The notes under the pieces are model-generated. The model did no database searches, had not been told where the DNA came from, and saw nothing but the letters and a program-made list of their open reading frames with translations. From Clostridia bacterium (GTDB lineage: Bacteria > Bacillota > Clostridia > Oscillospirales > CAG-272), in NCBI GenBank assembly GCA_017407375.1, contig JAFQWT010000173.1, positions 1-8,972 on the forward strand: a DNA stretch of 8,972 bases, given 5' to 3'. The translations under genes were made by a program, and so were the position numbers. Positions 1 to 5,939 of this stretch are shown in pieces (position 1 is the first letter of the stretch; every line of letters starts with the position of its first letter).

Positions 1-1
1 A

Positions 2-880
2 TCAGGCATTGTCGTCACCCTTTGGCGGCCACTCAAGGGAGATGCATCCCAAGGTGCCCTTGCGGAATTCGTCAAGGAGAGTTTTGGCGGTCCTTTCGGT
101 GTCGATGACCCCGCCCGAAAGGCGGAAGCCACGGTGAGCGCCGATCGCCTCCATTAAATCGTAGGAGGGAAGTGACAGCTCCTCCTCTGTGACCTTATAG
201 CGCTCGGCCAGCCGCTCGGGATAATGCTCCGCGAGAGTCTCTAGGAGGCGGCAGGAGATCTCCTCAAGGTCGAGGATCTGGTCCTTGATCGCCCCCGTGA
301 CGGCCAGGGCAAGGCCCGTGGCGTGGCTTTCAAACTTCGGCCAGAGGACACCGGGCATATCAAGAAGGTCAAGTCCCTCAAAGGCGGGGACCCACTGCTT
401 TGTCATCGTAACGCCGGGGCGGTTTTCCACCTTGGCCTTTTTCCCGCCCGAAAGGCGGTTAATGAGCGAGGATTTTCCAACGTTGGGGATCCCCACGATC
501 ATGGCGCGCAGGCGGCGGCCGGCCATCCCCTTTTCCTGGTAGCGCTCCACCTTATCGGCAAGGATCGCTCGGACAGCGGCAGGAACGCCCGCAAGGCCCT
601 CACCGCTGATGCAGTCCACACTAAGACAGGATATGCCGCGGCTCTCGTAATGGCTTTTCCACGCCTTGATGGCGCGGGGGTCGGCAAGGGTGCTCTTGTT
701 GAGGATCTTAAGGAGCGGCTTGCCGTCCGTCAGCTTGCGGATATCGGGATTTGACGAGCTTTTGGGAATGCGGGCATCGAGAATCTCAAGAACGATGTCG
801 ACAAGCGGCAGGCATTCCGCCATCAGCCGCCGTGTTTTGGCCATGTGGCCGGGGAACCACTGGATCGTATCGGACGGCAT
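2..880 (-). CDS. rbgA: Ribosome biogenesis GTPase RbgA (YlqF)
   Basis: This 292-residue protein matches RbgA/YlqF, the circularly permuted GTPase that acts late in assembly of the 50S ribosomal subunit. The N-terminal motif IQWFPGHMAK (residues 6-15) is typical. G motifs come in permuted order: G4 at 61-64 (NKST), G1/P-loop GIPNVGKSS at 130-138, G2 PGVT at 155-158 and G3 DMPG at 174-177, followed by the C-terminal helical domain with HYPERL near 217. G4 is odd: the family normally has NKxD and here the Asp is Thr. A TTG six bases upstream (886-884) is in frame, but the ATG at 880 sits 9 bases after GGAGG, against 3 for the TTG, so ATG is preferred. The start lies 2 bases after the lepB stop, so the genes are co-transcribed. 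The stop is at the window edge. Confidence 0.96.
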   Translation of the reverse strand: MPSDTIQWFPGHMAKTRRLMAECLPLVDIVLEILDARIPKSSSNPDIRKLTDGKPLLKILNKSTLADPRAIKAWKSHYESRGISCLSVDCISGEGLAGVPAAVRAILADKVERYQEKGMAGRRLRAMIVGIPNVGKSSLINRLSGGKKAKVENRPGVTMTKQWVPAFEGLDLLDMPGVLWPKFESHATGLALAVTGAIKDQILDLEEISCRLLETLAEHYPERLAERYKVTEEELSLPSYDLMEAIGAHRGFRLSGGVIDTERTAKTLLDEFRKGTLGCISLEWPPKGDDNA

Positions 881-882
881 AG

Positions 883-1488
883 TCAAACGCCTCCAAACCG
901 GGAAAAGGGCAGGATACGGAAGAGCACCTTTCCGATGACGGTACGCTCGTCGACCTCGCCGAAATAGCGGCTGTCAAGCGAGGAGTTGCGGTGGTCACCC
1001 ATCACAAAAACGTGCCCCTCTGAGACGGTGACGGGCGCCATATTGGCCTTGGTATCGTGCCCATCGCGGAAAACGTACCCCTCGCGCAGGGGAGAGCCGT
1101 CCACGTAGACCACGCCGCGCACAATACCGACGGTCTGCCCCTCGGTGGCGATAACGCGCTTGATGATGGCCTCGTTTCTTGTAAGCTCGGGGTAGGCATC
1201 GGCGATCTCATCCTCGATCTGGATGACGACCACGTCCCCCGCCTTGGGGGTATAGAAAAAGTCAGAGATCAGAAGGCGCTCACCGTCCGAAAGTGTCCCC
1301 TCCATGGAGCCGCCCGACACCACGGTCTGGCGGAAGAGGAAGAGCGAGCAGAGCAGAATGACCGAAAGCGTGATCAGAACGAGCTCGGTGAGATCAAAGA
1401 TCTCATGCGGGCGCTTTTTCCGCTTGGCGGCGGCGCGCTCCTCGATCTCGCGGTCGATCTCCTCGTAGCTGATCTGGTTGTTGTCCAT
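883..1488 (-). CDS. lepB: Signal peptidase I
   Basis: This 201-residue type I signal peptidase (S26 family) cleaves signal peptides from exported proteins at the outer face of the membrane. It has a charged cytoplasmic N-terminus (1-32, with an RKKR cluster), one membrane segment at about 33-53, and then the catalytic domain. The nucleophile is Ser61 in SGGSMEGTL. The general base is Lys110 in IIKRVIA. Box E, GDHRNSSLDSRYFG, is at 164-177. Length and single span fit the short Gram-positive form. The start ATG is preceded by AAGGAG with a 6-base spacer, and this site overlaps the stop of the upstream phosphoglycerate mutase-like gene, 11 bases away. lepB next to rbgA is a common Bacillota arrangement, usually following rplS on the same strand; here rplS points the other way. 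Confidence 0.96.
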   Translation of the reverse strand: MDNNQISYEEIDREIEERAAAKRKKRPHEIFDLTELVLITLSVILLCSLFLFRQTVVSGGSMEGTLSDGERLLISDFFYTPKAGDVVVIQIEDEIADAYPELTRNEAIIKRVIATEGQTVGIVRGVVYVDGSPLREGYVFRDGHDTKANMAPVTVSEGHVFVMGDHRNSSLDSRYFGEVDERTVIGKVLFRILPFSRFGGV

Positions 1489-1499
1489 AGCGGGCTCCT

Positions 1500-2723
1500 T
1501 TACTGTTTTTGGGGCTTTTTACCGAGGAAGATCTCCATAAGGTCGGTGCCGTCCGCCAGGTAGCGGCGGCAGGCCGCGGCGGTGTCCTCGGTAAAGGGGG
1601 AGACCCCCATGTGGGCCTTGTCGCTCTCGTAGATCATATACGGCACGGGGTCCATCGTGTGCGTGCGGCGCGCAATGGGCGTTGGATGGTCGGGTAGCAC
1701 AAGGACGCGATAGGGCTCGGCCGCCGCCTTCAGATACTCGCAAACGGGGGCGAGGATCTCAGAGTCGATCTTCTCAATGGAAAGCACCTTGTTGGCGACC
1801 TCGGCGCGGTGGCCGCACTCGTCGGGGGCCTCCACGTGTATGTAAACGTAATCCTGTCCACGCGAGAAGGCGTCAATGGCGGCCTCGGCCTTGCCGCGGT
1901 AATTGGTGTGCACGTTGCCCGTGGCACCCTCCACGTTCAAAACCTCCATGCCGGCGCAAAGACCGATACCCTTGATAAGGTCGACCGCGGAGACCACGCT
2001 CCCCCGGAGTCCCCATTTTTCAAAGAAGGAGGGAAGGGCGGGCTTTTTTCCGGGGCTCCAGAGCCACGCGGAGTTGGCGGCCTTAAGGCCGCGGCGGCGG
2101 CGCTCTGCGTTCACAGGGTGGTCCTTCAGCACGTCATAGCTCTCACGCATAAAGCGGTAAAAGGGCTCACCGTCGGCCCCCTTCGGGAGGTGGTCGGCGA
2201 TCTTCTCACCGATGATGTCGTGCGGGCGGGAGAAGCTGTAATCCTCCTTGGCGTTTTTCCAAAGGAGACAGTGACGGTAGCTGATGCCGGTGTAAAGATG
2301 GCGCTCACGGTTGCCAAGCTTTTCCTCCAGCGCACGGACAAGGAGGTCGGCCTCGGGCGTTGTGATCTCGTCGGCGCTGTGGTCCAGCATGATCTTTTCC
2401 TCGTACGGCTCCTCTTCACTGAGTGCCACCAGGTTGCAGCGGAGGGCGGTGTCGTCCTCCTCCATGGTGAGCCCCATGCTCATGGCCTCCAGGGGCGAGC
2501 GCCCGTGAGAGTAGGTGCGCGGGTCATAGGAGAGGATGGCGAGGTTTGCCGTATCGCTTTCGGGCACCATGCCCTCGGGGACATTGGAAACGGTGCCAAC
2601 GTGGGCGGCACGGCTGAGCATGTCTAAGTAGGGCTTTTTCGCCACCTCCATCGGCGTGCGACCGTCAAGCTCGGGGATCTTGTAATCCGCCATTCCGTCG
2701 TAAACGAGAACGAGATACTTCAT
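1500..2723 (-). CDS. Phosphoglycerate mutase homologue, archaeal-type 2,3-BPG-independent family
   Basis: This 407-residue alkaline-phosphatase-superfamily protein resembles the ApgM group of cofactor-independent phosphoglycerate mutases, which interconvert 3- and 2-phosphoglycerate in glycolysis. The start MKYLVLVYDGMADY holds metal ligand Asp9, and the catalytic Ser56 lies in PESDTANL. Later metal sites are Asp301 and His305 (EAPDECGH), Asp345-His346 (PDHPTP) and His355 (RTHTMDPVPYM). Within this family a bacterial subgroup has been proposed, from gene context, to be a homoserine kinase. This protein looks like that bacterial group (GISYRHCLLW at 146-155), so the true substrate is open. No threonine-pathway gene is nearby. 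It is first in an operon with lepB and rbgA. GGAG lies 7 bases before the ATG, and a good promoter lies upstream. Confidence 0.85.
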   Translation of the reverse strand: MKYLVLVYDGMADYKIPELDGRTPMEVAKKPYLDMLSRAAHVGTVSNVPEGMVPESDTANLAILSYDPRTYSHGRSPLEAMSMGLTMEEDDTALRCNLVALSEEEPYEEKIMLDHSADEITTPEADLLVRALEEKLGNRERHLYTGISYRHCLLWKNAKEDYSFSRPHDIIGEKIADHLPKGADGEPFYRFMRESYDVLKDHPVNAERRRRGLKAANSAWLWSPGKKPALPSFFEKWGLRGSVVSAVDLIKGIGLCAGMEVLNVEGATGNVHTNYRGKAEAAIDAFSRGQDYVYIHVEAPDECGHRAEVANKVLSIEKIDSEILAPVCEYLKAAAEPYRVLVLPDHPTPIARRTHTMDPVPYMIYESDKAHMGVSPFTEDTAAACRRYLADGTDLMEIFLGKKPQKQ

Positions 2724-2756
2724 AAGACAACTCCAATAAATATATTAATCATCAGT

Positions 2757-2785
2757 ATTATAACATAAATTCAACGATAATACAA
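2757..2785 (-). promoter_or_regulatory. Promoter of the apgM-like/lepB/rbgA operon
   Basis: Read on the minus strand, a -35 box TTGTAT (2785-2780) is followed after 17 bases by a perfect -10 TATAAT (2762-2757), which is extended by TGT directly upstream. The expected transcript start is near 2750, giving a leader of about 27 bases before the ATG at 2723. It faces away from the rplS promoter. Confidence 0.75.
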
Positions 2786-2795
2786 TGGCAAGCCG

Positions 2796-2824
2796 AAAAA
2801 ACTTTTTCAAAAAAAATGCAAAAA
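2796..2824. promoter_or_regulatory. A-tract block between divergent promoters, possible UP element
   Basis: A6 (2796-2801), T5 (2803-2807), A8 (2809-2816) and A5 (2820-2824) tracts lie directly upstream of the rplS -35 box. The position and AT-richness fit an UP element contacted by the RNA polymerase alpha subunit, as often seen at ribosomal genes. This role is inferred from position and composition. The 225 bases between the apgM-like and rplS starts hold only this block, the two promoters and the rplS leader. Confidence 0.4.
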
Positions 2825-2828
2825 CCCC

Positions 2829-2857
2829 TTGATTTTTAGGACACGCTATGGTATGAT
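2829..2857 (+). promoter_or_regulatory. rplS promoter
   Basis: The -35 TTGATT (2829-2834) and -10 TATGAT (2852-2857) are separated by 17 bases, and TG at 2849-2850 makes an extended -10. The transcript is expected to begin near 2864, leaving an 80-90 base leader before rplS. Confidence 0.75.
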
Positions 2858-2863
2858 AATCGA

Positions 2864-2948
2864 GTGCCCGTATGCTTCGGACACAATGATTTTGGAACAG
2901 TCCGCTGCGATGCTCCGTAAGAATGTTCTGTATTTAAGGAGGGCCATC
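2864..2948 (+). ncRNA. Candidate structured rplS leader
   Basis: The predicted leader can fold. GTGCCCG (2864-2870) pairs with CGGACAC (2878-2884) around a 7-base loop with one C-A mismatch. GAACA (2895-2899) pairs with TGTTC (2924-2928), closing a larger loop just before the ribosome binding site. Ribosomal protein L19 leaders that bind their own protein are known in Bacillota, but I cannot match this one to that family by eye. Calling it an autoregulatory leader is an inference. Confidence 0.35.
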
Positions 2949-3290
2949 ATGGATAAGATCCAGGCTTTTGTAAGCGAGCAGTTGAAGAAGGAGGTTCCTC
3001 AGTTCTCCGTTGGTGACGTTGTGCGTATCCACAACAAGATCAAGGAGGGCTCGAGAGAGCGTATCCAGCTTTTCGAGGGTACCGTCATTGCCAAGCATGG
3101 CGGCGGCATCTCCGAGACCTTCACCGTGCGCCGTATTTCTTACGGTGTCGGGCTGGAAAAGACTTTCCCGCTCCATTCCCCCAACGTTGTCAAGGTTGAT
3201 CTTGTGCGTGCCGGTAAGGTTCGCCGCGCCAAGCTCTACTACCTGCGTGATAAGGTTGGTAAGGATGCCAAGGTCAAGGAAAAGATCTGA
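2949..3290 (+). CDS. rplS: 50S ribosomal protein L19
   Basis: This 113-residue protein is ribosomal protein L19, located at the interface of the 50S and 30S subunits. Family hallmarks are present: SVGDVVRIHNKIKEG near 20-34, RERIQLFEGTVI near 37-48, GGGISETFTVRRISYGVG near 51-68, FPLHSP near 73-78 and the strongly basic KVRRAKLYYLRD near 90-101. The ATG is chosen because AAGGAGGG ends 5 bases before it and because the family begins this way. The frame is open further upstream, but an earlier ATG at 2886 has no ribosome binding site. In many Bacillota, rplS follows rimM and trmD and precedes lepB and rbgA. Here it stands alone with its own promoter, leader and terminator. Confidence 0.98.
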   Translation: MDKIQAFVSEQLKKEVPQFSVGDVVRIHNKIKEGSRERIQLFEGTVIAKHGGGISETFTVRRISYGVGLEKTFPLHSPNVVKVDLVRAGKVRRAKLYYLRDKVGKDAKVKEKI

Positions 3291-3313
3291 TCGGGCAAGC
3301 ACAACTGAATGAA

Positions 3314-3360
3314 CTGAAAAAGGCAGTTTCGAGAGTGGATCTCAAAACTGCCTTTTTCAG
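3314..3360. terminator. Bidirectional terminator between rplS and hit
   Basis: A perfect 16-bp inverted repeat, CTGAAAAAGGCAGTTT (3314-3329) with its complement at 3345-3360, encloses a further 4-bp stem (GAGA/TCTC) and a GTGGA loop. T-runs occur on the 3' side on either strand, so it can end both the rplS and the hit transcripts. It starts 23 bases after the rplS stop and ends 11 bases from the hit stop. Confidence 0.85.
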
Positions 3361-3371
3361 AATACAAACGC

Positions 3372-3710
3372 TTATGCCATCGTTTCGGAGAGCTTTTTGC
3401 CGCCGATGAGGTGGAAGTGGAGGTGCTTGACCGACTGGCAGCCGTCCTCCCCGCAGTTGGTGACAACGCGATAGCCGTTGGCAAGGCCAAGCGCCTCGGC
3501 GATCTTCGGGATCGCCGCAAAGATCGCGCTTACGGCATCGGCATTCTCGGGGGTGATCTCCTGTGCCGAGGCAATGTGGCACCGCGGAACGATCAAAACG
3601 TGCACGGGGGCCTGGGGCTGAATGTCGTAAAAGGCGTACACCGCCTCGTCCTCATACACCTTCTTTGACGGGATCTCTCCCGCAACGATCTTACAGAAAA
3701 GACAGTCCAT
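3372..3710 (-). CDS. HIT-family (HinT-like) nucleotide hydrolase
   Basis: This 112-residue protein belongs to the histidine triad superfamily, HinT/PKCI branch, whose members hydrolyse AMP-linked phosphoramidates and similar adenylates in the cytoplasm. The triad HLHFH is at 96-100, with His98 the expected nucleophile. The N-terminus carries the CLFC pair (Cys3, Cys6) that binds zinc in part of this branch, and His45 lies in VPRCHI, the usual place of a further ligand. The frame is open for 25 codons further upstream, but ATG 3710 is chosen because AAAGGAG lies 7 bases before it and homologues begin MDCLFCKI. It has its own promoter and faces away from the U32 gene. Its physiological substrate cannot be told from sequence. 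Confidence 0.93.
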   Translation of the reverse strand: MDCLFCKIVAGEIPSKKVYEDEAVYAFYDIQPQAPVHVLIVPRCHIASAQEITPENADAVSAIFAAIPKIAEALGLANGYRVVTNCGEDGCQSVKHLHFHLIGGKKLSETMA

Positions 3711-3720
3711 AACGTTACTC

Positions 3721-3739
3721 CTTTGCAGTATTTGCAAAG
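3721..3739. repeat. Perfect inverted repeat over the predicted hit transcript start
   Basis: CTTTGCA (3721-3727) and TGCAAAG (3733-3739) form a 7-bp inverted repeat separated by 5 bases. The predicted hit transcript start is near 3735, inside the repeat, and the left arm overlaps the ribosome binding site. It could be an operator for a dimeric regulator. No regulator is identified. Confidence 0.45.
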
Positions 3740-3741
3740 AA

Positions 3742-3770
3742 AGTATATCACATGCGAAAGAAAAAATCAA
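3742..3770 (-). promoter_or_regulatory. hit promoter
   Basis: On the minus strand, -35 TTGATT (3770-3765) is followed after 17 bases by -10 TATACT (3747-3742), with TGA directly upstream forming an extended -10. The leader would be about 25 bases. I could not find an equally convincing plus-strand promoter for the U32 gene in this 93-base gap. Confidence 0.7.
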
Positions 3771-3803
3771 GCGGTGTGACAACATATCGCGGAAGGGAGT
3801 GCT

Positions 3804-5054
3804 ATGCCCGAGCTCTTATCTCCTGCGGGAGACCTTGAAAAGCTGAAGGCCGCCGTCCGTTACGGGGCGGATGCCGTGTATCTTGCCGGTCAGCGGTTTG
3901 GCATGCGCGCCGCCGCGGGGAATTTTGACGATGGCAACCTCCGTGAGGGGATCGACTACGCTCACGCCCACGGGGTGAAGGTCTACGTGACCGTCAATAC
4001 GGCACCCCGTACCCATGAGTACGCGGCTCTTGGCGACTACCTTGCCACGCTGGGAAGGATGGGGCCCGATGCCCTGATCGTTGGGGATCTTGGCGTTTTG
4101 ACCCTTTCGCGCCGGCTCCTTCCTACGGTGCCGATCCACGTCTCGACACAAGCAAACGTGGTGTCGGCGGAGGCGGCCCGCGCCTTTGCCGCCCTGGGTG
4201 CCTCGCGCATCGTGCTGTCACGCGAGCTTTCGCTTGATGAGATCCGTGCCATTCGCGCGGAGCTACCGCGGGAGATCGAGCTTGAGACCTTTGTCCACGG
4301 TGCGATGTGCGTCTCCTACAGTGGGCGGTGCCTGCTTTCCAACTACCTTTCCGGCAGAGACGCCGGCCACGGCGCCTGTACTCAGCCCTGCCGCTGGAAA
4401 TACCGTGCCGAGCGCGTGAGCGCCGAGCTTATTGAAGAAAAGCGCCCCGACGAGCCGATCCCCGTCTATGAGGAGGGCGGCGAGAGCTTTTTCATGAGCA
4501 GTCGTGACCTTTCCATGATCGACCACGTGGAGGAGCTTTGCCGCGCGGGGATCGCCGCCTTTAAGATCGAGGGGCGGATGAAGAGCGCCTATTATACCGC
4601 CGTGATCACCAACGCCTACCGTATGGCGATCGATGCCTTTGGGCGCGGGGAAGCGGTGGACACCGCCACCCTGCGTGCCGAGGTGGAGAGCGTCAGCCAC
4701 CGCGATTACGACACGGGCTTTTACTTCGATCCGCCGCATACCCACCCGAAGATCACCGAGCGGGACGGCTATCTCCGAGAGAAGGCATATCTTGGCCGCG
4801 TTTTGGCATACGATGAGACGAGCGGCCTCGCCCTTGTTGAGCAGAAGAACAAGCTGAGCGTTGGCGACAGAGCTGAGCTTCTCGTGCCGGGGCGTGTGGG
4901 AATGCCCTTTGCGATTCTTGCCCTTTACGACGAGGATATGGAGCCGATCGCGTCGGCACCGCATCCGGGGATGCGCTTTTATCTGCCTCTCCCCACATCG
5001 GCTGCGGAGGGCGACCTTATCCGCGGCGCGAGTCTAACAAAAAAAGGAGAATAG
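3804..5054 (+). CDS. U32-family protein (peptidase U32 / TrhP-RlhA-like)
   Basis: This 416-residue protein belongs to the U32 family. Long called collagenase-like peptidases, characterised members are iron-sulphur proteins in RNA hydroxylation (RlhA for 23S rRNA, TrhP for 5-hydroxyuridine in tRNA) or quinone synthesis (UbiU/V). It opens with PELLSPAGDLEKL and a TIM-barrel-like N-terminal half. The family signature ETFVHGAMCVSYSGRCLLS spans 161-179. Cys169, Cys176, Cys192 and Cys196 (CTQPC) provide four candidate cluster ligands. FKIEGRMKSAYYTA at 253-266 is also typical. The C-terminal part (about 325-410) resembles the extra domain of longer members, so tRNA modification is the likeliest role. 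AAGGGAG precedes the ATG. It is followed 4 bases later by uppP, with the uppP ribosome binding site inside its last codons. Confidence 0.9.
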   Translation: MPELLSPAGDLEKLKAAVRYGADAVYLAGQRFGMRAAAGNFDDGNLREGIDYAHAHGVKVYVTVNTAPRTHEYAALGDYLATLGRMGPDALIVGDLGVLTLSRRLLPTVPIHVSTQANVVSAEAARAFAALGASRIVLSRELSLDEIRAIRAELPREIELETFVHGAMCVSYSGRCLLSNYLSGRDAGHGACTQPCRWKYRAERVSAELIEEKRPDEPIPVYEEGGESFFMSSRDLSMIDHVEELCRAGIAAFKIEGRMKSAYYTAVITNAYRMAIDAFGRGEAVDTATLRAEVESVSHRDYDTGFYFDPPHTHPKITERDGYLREKAYLGRVLAYDETSGLALVEQKNKLSVGDRAELLVPGRVGMPFAILALYDEDMEPIASAPHPGMRFYLPLPTSAAEGDLIRGASLTKKGE

Positions 5055-5058
5055 TCAA

Positions 5059-5904
5059 ATGGAGTTTTTAGAGCTTTTGAAGGCGATCCTCATCGGGATC
5101 GTGCAGGGGATCACGGAGTGGCTCCCTGTCAGCAGTACGGGGCATATGATCCTTTTTGATGAGCTGTTTCCCCTCAATATGTCTGAGGATTTCAAGGATT
5201 TCTTCCTGGTGGCGATCCAGCTGGGCTCGATCCTTGCGGTGTGTGTCCTTTATTTTCACAAGCTGAACCCGCTGTCCCGGAAAAAGAGTAAGGCGGAGCG
5301 GGATGCCACGTGGCGCCTTTGGGGAAACGTTCTCATCGGCTGTCTCCCTGCGGGGATCCTCGGCGTTTTGCTTGACGACTGGATCGATGCAAGATTTTAC
5401 AGTGAGACCGCGCGCTTTCCTGTGGTCGGCACAACGCTTCTTCTTTACGGCATTGCTTTTATTGCCGTCGAGCGCCTGCGGCGCGGGAAAGCACCGCGCC
5501 TTGGGGACGTCCACGCCTTCACGTGGCGGGACGCGCTCCTTGTCGGGGGCTTTCAGGTCCTCTCCCTGATCCCCGGCACCTCCCGCTCTGGCTCCACGAT
5601 CCTCGGTGCCTCGCTCCTTGGCATCGGTCGGAGTGCCGCCGCGGAGTTCTCCTTCTTTATGGCGCTGCCCGTGATGGCGGGTGCCACGCTCCTTAAGGGC
5701 TTGAAATTCTTGCTCTCCGGAGTCGGGGTCACGGGAGCGGAGATCGGCATCCTCATTGCAGGGGTCCTCGTTGCCTTCCTTGTGTCTCTCGTTGCCATCC
5801 GTTTCCTTATGGACTTTGTCCGCCGCCATAGCTTTGAGGCCTTTGGCTGGTACCGCATTGCCCTTGGTGGCGTTGTGCTTCTTTATTGGTGCTTGGCGAA
5901 ATAA
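5059..5904 (+). CDS. uppP: Undecaprenyl-diphosphatase UppP (BacA)
   Basis: This 281-residue polytopic membrane protein dephosphorylates undecaprenyl diphosphate to regenerate the lipid carrier for peptidoglycan and other envelope polymers; overproduction of the family gives bacitracin resistance. The first active-site motif QGITEWLPVSSTGH (16-29) has Gln16 and Glu20 of the (E/Q)xxxE pattern and His29. The second, PGTSRSGST (172-180), has Arg176. Strongly hydrophobic segments lie at about 48-66, 90-105, 120-137, 200-220, 228-250 and 264-280, as expected. It is co-transcribed with the U32 gene: AAAAAGGAG lies within the last codons of that gene, 9 bases before the ATG. A terminator follows 4 bases after the stop. 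Confidence 0.97.
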   Translation: MEFLELLKAILIGIVQGITEWLPVSSTGHMILFDELFPLNMSEDFKDFFLVAIQLGSILAVCVLYFHKLNPLSRKKSKAERDATWRLWGNVLIGCLPAGILGVLLDDWIDARFYSETARFPVVGTTLLLYGIAFIAVERLRRGKAPRLGDVHAFTWRDALLVGGFQVLSLIPGTSRSGSTILGASLLGIGRSAAAEFSFFMALPVMAGATLLKGLKFLLSGVGVTGAEIGILIAGVLVAFLVSLVAIRFLMDFVRRHSFEAFGWYRIALGGVVLLYWCLAK

Positions 5905-5908
5905 AAAC

Positions 5909-5937
5909 AAAAAACGCCCGATCCTCGGGCGTTTTTT
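5909..5937. terminator. Bidirectional terminator between uppP and the small lipoprotein gene
   Basis: A perfect 12-bp stem, AAAAAACGCCCG (5909-5920) with CGGGCGTTTTTT (5926-5937), closes a 5-base loop ATCCT. A GC-rich core with A/T tracts on both sides makes it an intrinsic terminator on either strand. It fills nearly the whole gap between the uppP stop (5902-5904) and the lipoprotein stop (5942-5940). Confidence 0.9.
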
Positions 5938-5939
5938 AA

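Noticed and set aside
884..886. TTG as the start of rbgA
   Set aside because: It is only 3 bases from GGAGG, while the in-frame ATG at 880 has a normal 9-base spacing.
1809..2627. A 272-residue open frame on the plus strand, opposite the apgM-like gene
   Set aside because: It lies within a clearly recognised gene, has no convincing ribosome binding site and shows no family resemblance.
2795..2808. GAAAAA-AC-TTTTTC as a terminator between the divergent genes
   Set aside because: It has no GC core and no upstream transcript to end. It is better seen as part of the A-tract block upstream of rplS.
2829..2948. An upstream in-frame extension of rplS, including an ATG at 2886
   Set aside because: It covers the promoter and leader. 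No ribosome binding site precedes 2886, whereas AAGGAGGG sits 5 bases before the family start at 2949.
3711..3785. A 25-codon N-terminal extension of the HIT protein
   Set aside because: It would include the promoter and palindrome. Homologues start at MDCLFCKI, which has AAAGGAG in front.
4512..4514. Ser237 in the U32 protein (SSRDLSMID), where I recall Cys in some clostridial relatives
   Set aside because: Four other candidate cluster cysteines (169, 176, 192, 196) are intact, and some members of the family lack Cys here, so loss of a ligand cannot be claimed without an alignment.
4263..4964. A 233-residue open frame on the minus strand, opposite the U32 gene
   Set aside because: It is antisense to a conserved protein with intact motifs and has no recognisable features of its own.
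5068..5910. A 280-residue open frame on the minus strand, opposite uppP
   Set aside because: It mirrors the whole of uppP and its predicted protein is an odd, highly charged composition with no known motif. It is a by-product of GC-rich codon use.
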